Below are positions 30,623-32,082 of a stretch of 32,082 nucleotides of DNA, one piece after another. The stretch comes from a virus, in the IMG/VR virus record IMGVR_UViG_3300044638_001444, positions 1-32,082 of that record; one strand, given 5' to 3'. Positions within the stretch are counted from its first letter, which is position 1. Every line of letters starts with the position of its first letter. A program made the position numbers and the translations under genes. The notes beneath the pieces are model-generated. The model was not told the DNA's origin. It searched no databases and worked only from the letters and a program-made list of their open reading frames with translations.

Positions 30623-31139
30623 TTATTGCAATCCTTTTTGTGTGACTTACTGGATTTGAACCATGGTGCACAACTGTATTATCTAAAATAAGACACCTAT
30701 TAATAACTGGCTCAATTTCGTGCTTTGAGTCATTCTGATAGTAATAAAAGTTACCGTCAGATTCAATTGGGTAATAAACAGCAGTTAGTATACCCTTACT
30801 TGCAGGTTGATTTGGTATGTCTACATGCTTTATGTTTTGATGTTCTTTTCCAACATTTGTTGTCATTACGCATCTTATTCTCAGTATTTCCGATAACTCA
30901 ACGTCAAGTCGGGTTTCAATGCTGCGCAATATTGGAATGACATACTCAAAAAATGAACTTCTTTGCTCTAAATCACGAGAATAAAAGTCGTGTGAAAAAC
31001 CGTAGTTGGAAAAGTCTCCTAAAAAAGAGTCTTCATAGTCAATGTCTTCGTGAAAGTAATACGGGAAATTTCGTGATACAACCAAATTTGACAATGCATC
31101 AAGTTCTTGCGCACTTAACAAACTATCCAGTATTTGCAT
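30600..31139 (-). CDS. 2OG-Fe(II) oxygenase-like protein
   Basis: The 179-residue protein has the motif order of a small dioxygenase: IKHVDIPNQPASKG with His105 and Asp107 as the facial ligands, TAVYYPIESDGNFYYY strands, then VVHHGSNPVSHTKRIAINV with distal His158/His159 and Arg169 as the 2-oxoglutarate site. Sequence resemblance to its two neighbours is limited to these motifs, so the three are not simple recent duplicates. It starts at ATG 31139, 6 bases after the fibre-associated gene stop. Substrate unknown; the adjacent glycine-rich adhesin or other structural proteins are possible targets by context. Confidence 0.8.
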   Translation of the reverse strand: MQILDSLLSAQELDALSNLVVSRNFPYYFHEDIDYEDSFLGDFSNYGFSHDFYSRDLEQRSSFFEYVIPILRSIETRLDVELSEILRIRCVMTTNVGKEHQNIKHVDIPNQPASKGILTAVYYPIESDGNFYYYQNDSKHEIEPVINRCLILDNTVVHHGSNPVSHTKRIAINVNFICK

Positions 31140-31145
31140 AGATCG

Positions 31146-31433
31146 TCAGTCTATGCCAGGTTGCACGTACCATTCTTCAGTTACTGGATTCCACATCCAT
31201 GCTGCTCTTGTTTCTGGTTGTGGCACTGGGTTCAACCAATGACCAGCACCATCTCTAGTAAAGTTTGGTGAAGGCTTAGGGGAATAAAAGTATCCGTCAA
31301 CGTAGTCACCATCAATAAATGCTGGGTTTGAGTCAAAGTACTCTATTTCGTTTTCTTTTAGAACATAGTCATCTGGACAAACAATAGCGTTGACAACAAT
31401 GTTGCCTTCCATAATTGCAATAGTTTTACTCAT
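31146..31433 (-). CDS. Small fibre-associated protein, 95 aa
   Basis: The 95-residue protein starts MSKTIAIMEGNIVVNAIVCP and continues with FIDGDYVDGYFYSPKPSPNF, ending AAWMWNPVTEEWYVQPGID. This arrangement (beta hairpin start, GDYVDG, aromatic-rich end) is typical of small proteins encoded right after fibre genes in aquatic phages; some may be fibre tips or fibre chaperones. Its ATG overlaps the adhesin stop (ATGA), showing coupled translation. Family name is not certain. Confidence 0.82.
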   Translation of the reverse strand: MSKTIAIMEGNIVVNAIVCPDDYVLKENEIEYFDSNPAFIDGDYVDGYFYSPKPSPNFTRDGAGHWLNPVPQPETRAAWMWNPVTEEWYVQPGID

Positions 31434-32082
31434 GGTATTGGGAACCTAATAACAACAACTCCTGCTTTACCTGAACCACCGTCATGATGAGTACCGAAAC
31501 AATTTGCACCACCACCACCGCCTGAACCAAAAGAGTTTGCAGAACCGCCACCTCCACCGTATCCACCGTCTCCTGCACCTGATGCTCCACCTGAAGGCGT
31601 ACCACCGTTGTTGCATTCTCCACCACCACCGCCACCTGAACCAATAACTGTATAGCCAAGAATTGTGGACAAGTACGCATCAAGGTTATTAACAGTTAAG
31701 CCAGCACCTCCACTACCAGCAGCAGCGGCAGCAAAACCACCACCCGAAGAACTATAACGACCACCAGAGCCACCAGTATTACCTTCGCTTGGAGAGAAGC
31801 CACCTTCGTTACCACTACCGTTCACTGAACCATTTACTGAGTGACCACCACCTGAACCACCAGTAATTCCAGCAGTTGTACCAATTCCACACCCTCCACC
31901 ACCACCACCATTAGTGGTCAAACTACCAATAGTAGAACTTCCACCTTTTCCACCTCTGTCACCTGAAGATGCAGCACCAGCAGCACCGACAGTAACTAAA
32001 ACTGTTCCAGCAGAAAGAGAGACTTCTTGCCAAGTTGGACTACCGACAGAAGTAGCAACACGAGCGCCACCACCGCCGCCAC
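31430..32082 (-). CDS. Partial glycine-rich adhesin/tail fibre
   Basis: The frame is open across the right edge, so the N-terminus is missing; about 217 codons are visible. An internal TTG at 31921 is not a real start, as the same frame runs on upstream. The visible protein includes a beta part (TWQEVSLSAGTVLVTVGAAG) and then long Gly-rich stretches broken by NNLDAYLSTILGYTVIG, ending GKAGVVVIRFPIP. Gly-rich C-terminal domains ending in Gly-x-Val-x-Ile-Arg-Phe/Tyr-Pro are found in many phage fibres, and polyglycine packing is used in T-even gp38-type tip adhesins. Host recognition is therefore likely. Tandem Gly codons may recombine and vary binding. Confidence 0.88.
   Translation of the reverse strand, partial: GGGGGARVATSVGSPTWQEVSLSAGTVLVTVGAAGAASSGDRGGKGGSSTIGSLTTNGGGGGGCGIGTTAGITGGSGGGHSVNGSVNGSGNEGGFSPSEGNTGGSGGRYSSSGGGFAAAAAGSGGAGLTVNNLDAYLSTILGYTVIGSGGGGGGECNNGGTPSGGASGAGDGGYGGGGGSANSFGSGGGGGANCFGTHHDGGSGKAGVVVIRFPIP

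Noticed and set aside
31426-31683. Val/Gln-rich minus-strand ORF within the adhesin
   Set aside because: Shift-frame reading of Gly codons in the adhesin; not independent coding.
31430-32082. Repeat array resembling a CRISPR or satellite
   Set aside because: Repetition is due to Gly codons; no constant repeat length or spacers.

Overview
The window is part of the late (structural) region of a contractile-tailed phage (myovirus morphotype, Caudoviricetes). It carries a tail sheath, tail tube, gp25-like and baseplate J/gp6-like wedge proteins, a hub, a LysM spacer protein, a tape measure, an N4-gp56-type major capsid protein, portal, scaffold and large terminase. Base composition looks moderate, roughly mid-40s %GC by eye (not computed). 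A proteasome-type peptidase, peptidoglycan peptidases of the M15 type and small membrane proteins resembling actinophage families suggest an actinobacterial host with moderate GC, perhaps freshwater. The host is an inference only.

Nearly every gene is on the minus strand, so transcription reads from high to low coordinates. In that order: a glycine-rich adhesin cut by the right edge (31430-32082) and a small fibre-associated protein; three consecutive 2OG-Fe(II) oxygenase-like genes (31139-29434); an M15/peptidoglycan-binding endolysin (29376-28609); a KTSC-domain protein and three small unknown genes; large terminase (27336-25777); two low-complexity proteins; a protein that may be distantly related to endonuclease III-type DNA glycosylases; a holin-like protein; a small HTH-like protein; a metallophosphoesterase; a proteasome beta/HslV-like peptidase; a second small membrane protein; and an unknown protein. 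The portal, scaffold, major capsid protein, two fibre/lectin-like proteins, small unknowns and neck proteins follow. Then come the tail genes: terminator-like protein, sheath, tube, chaperone with a likely programmed frameshift, tape measure, and the baseplate genes down to the left edge, where the last gene is cut.

Genes are packed very tightly. Many neighbours share 1 to 11 bases (ATGA, GTGA, TAATG), which implies translational coupling. Three short minus-strand genes lie in apparent gaps (13867-14022, 14338-14493, and the mini-ORF 12368-12436), and a frameshift extension fills 8507-8645. The only likely plus-strand gene is a small zinc-ribbon ORF at 20696-20875, between portal and the upstream gene. 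No stretch longer than 300 bases lacks a gene; the largest unexplained spacer is about 90 bases (20604-20695). I saw no tRNA, CRISPR array, insertion sequence, integrase or attachment site.

Points most worth following are the proteasome-like peptidase beside a metallophosphoesterase in the head-gene region, the three adjacent oxygenases next to the adhesin, the +1 (or -2) frameshift in the tail chaperone, the possible HhH-GPD relative, the structured leader before the neck/sheath genes, and the cysteine-rich insertion in a lectin-like head-region protein.
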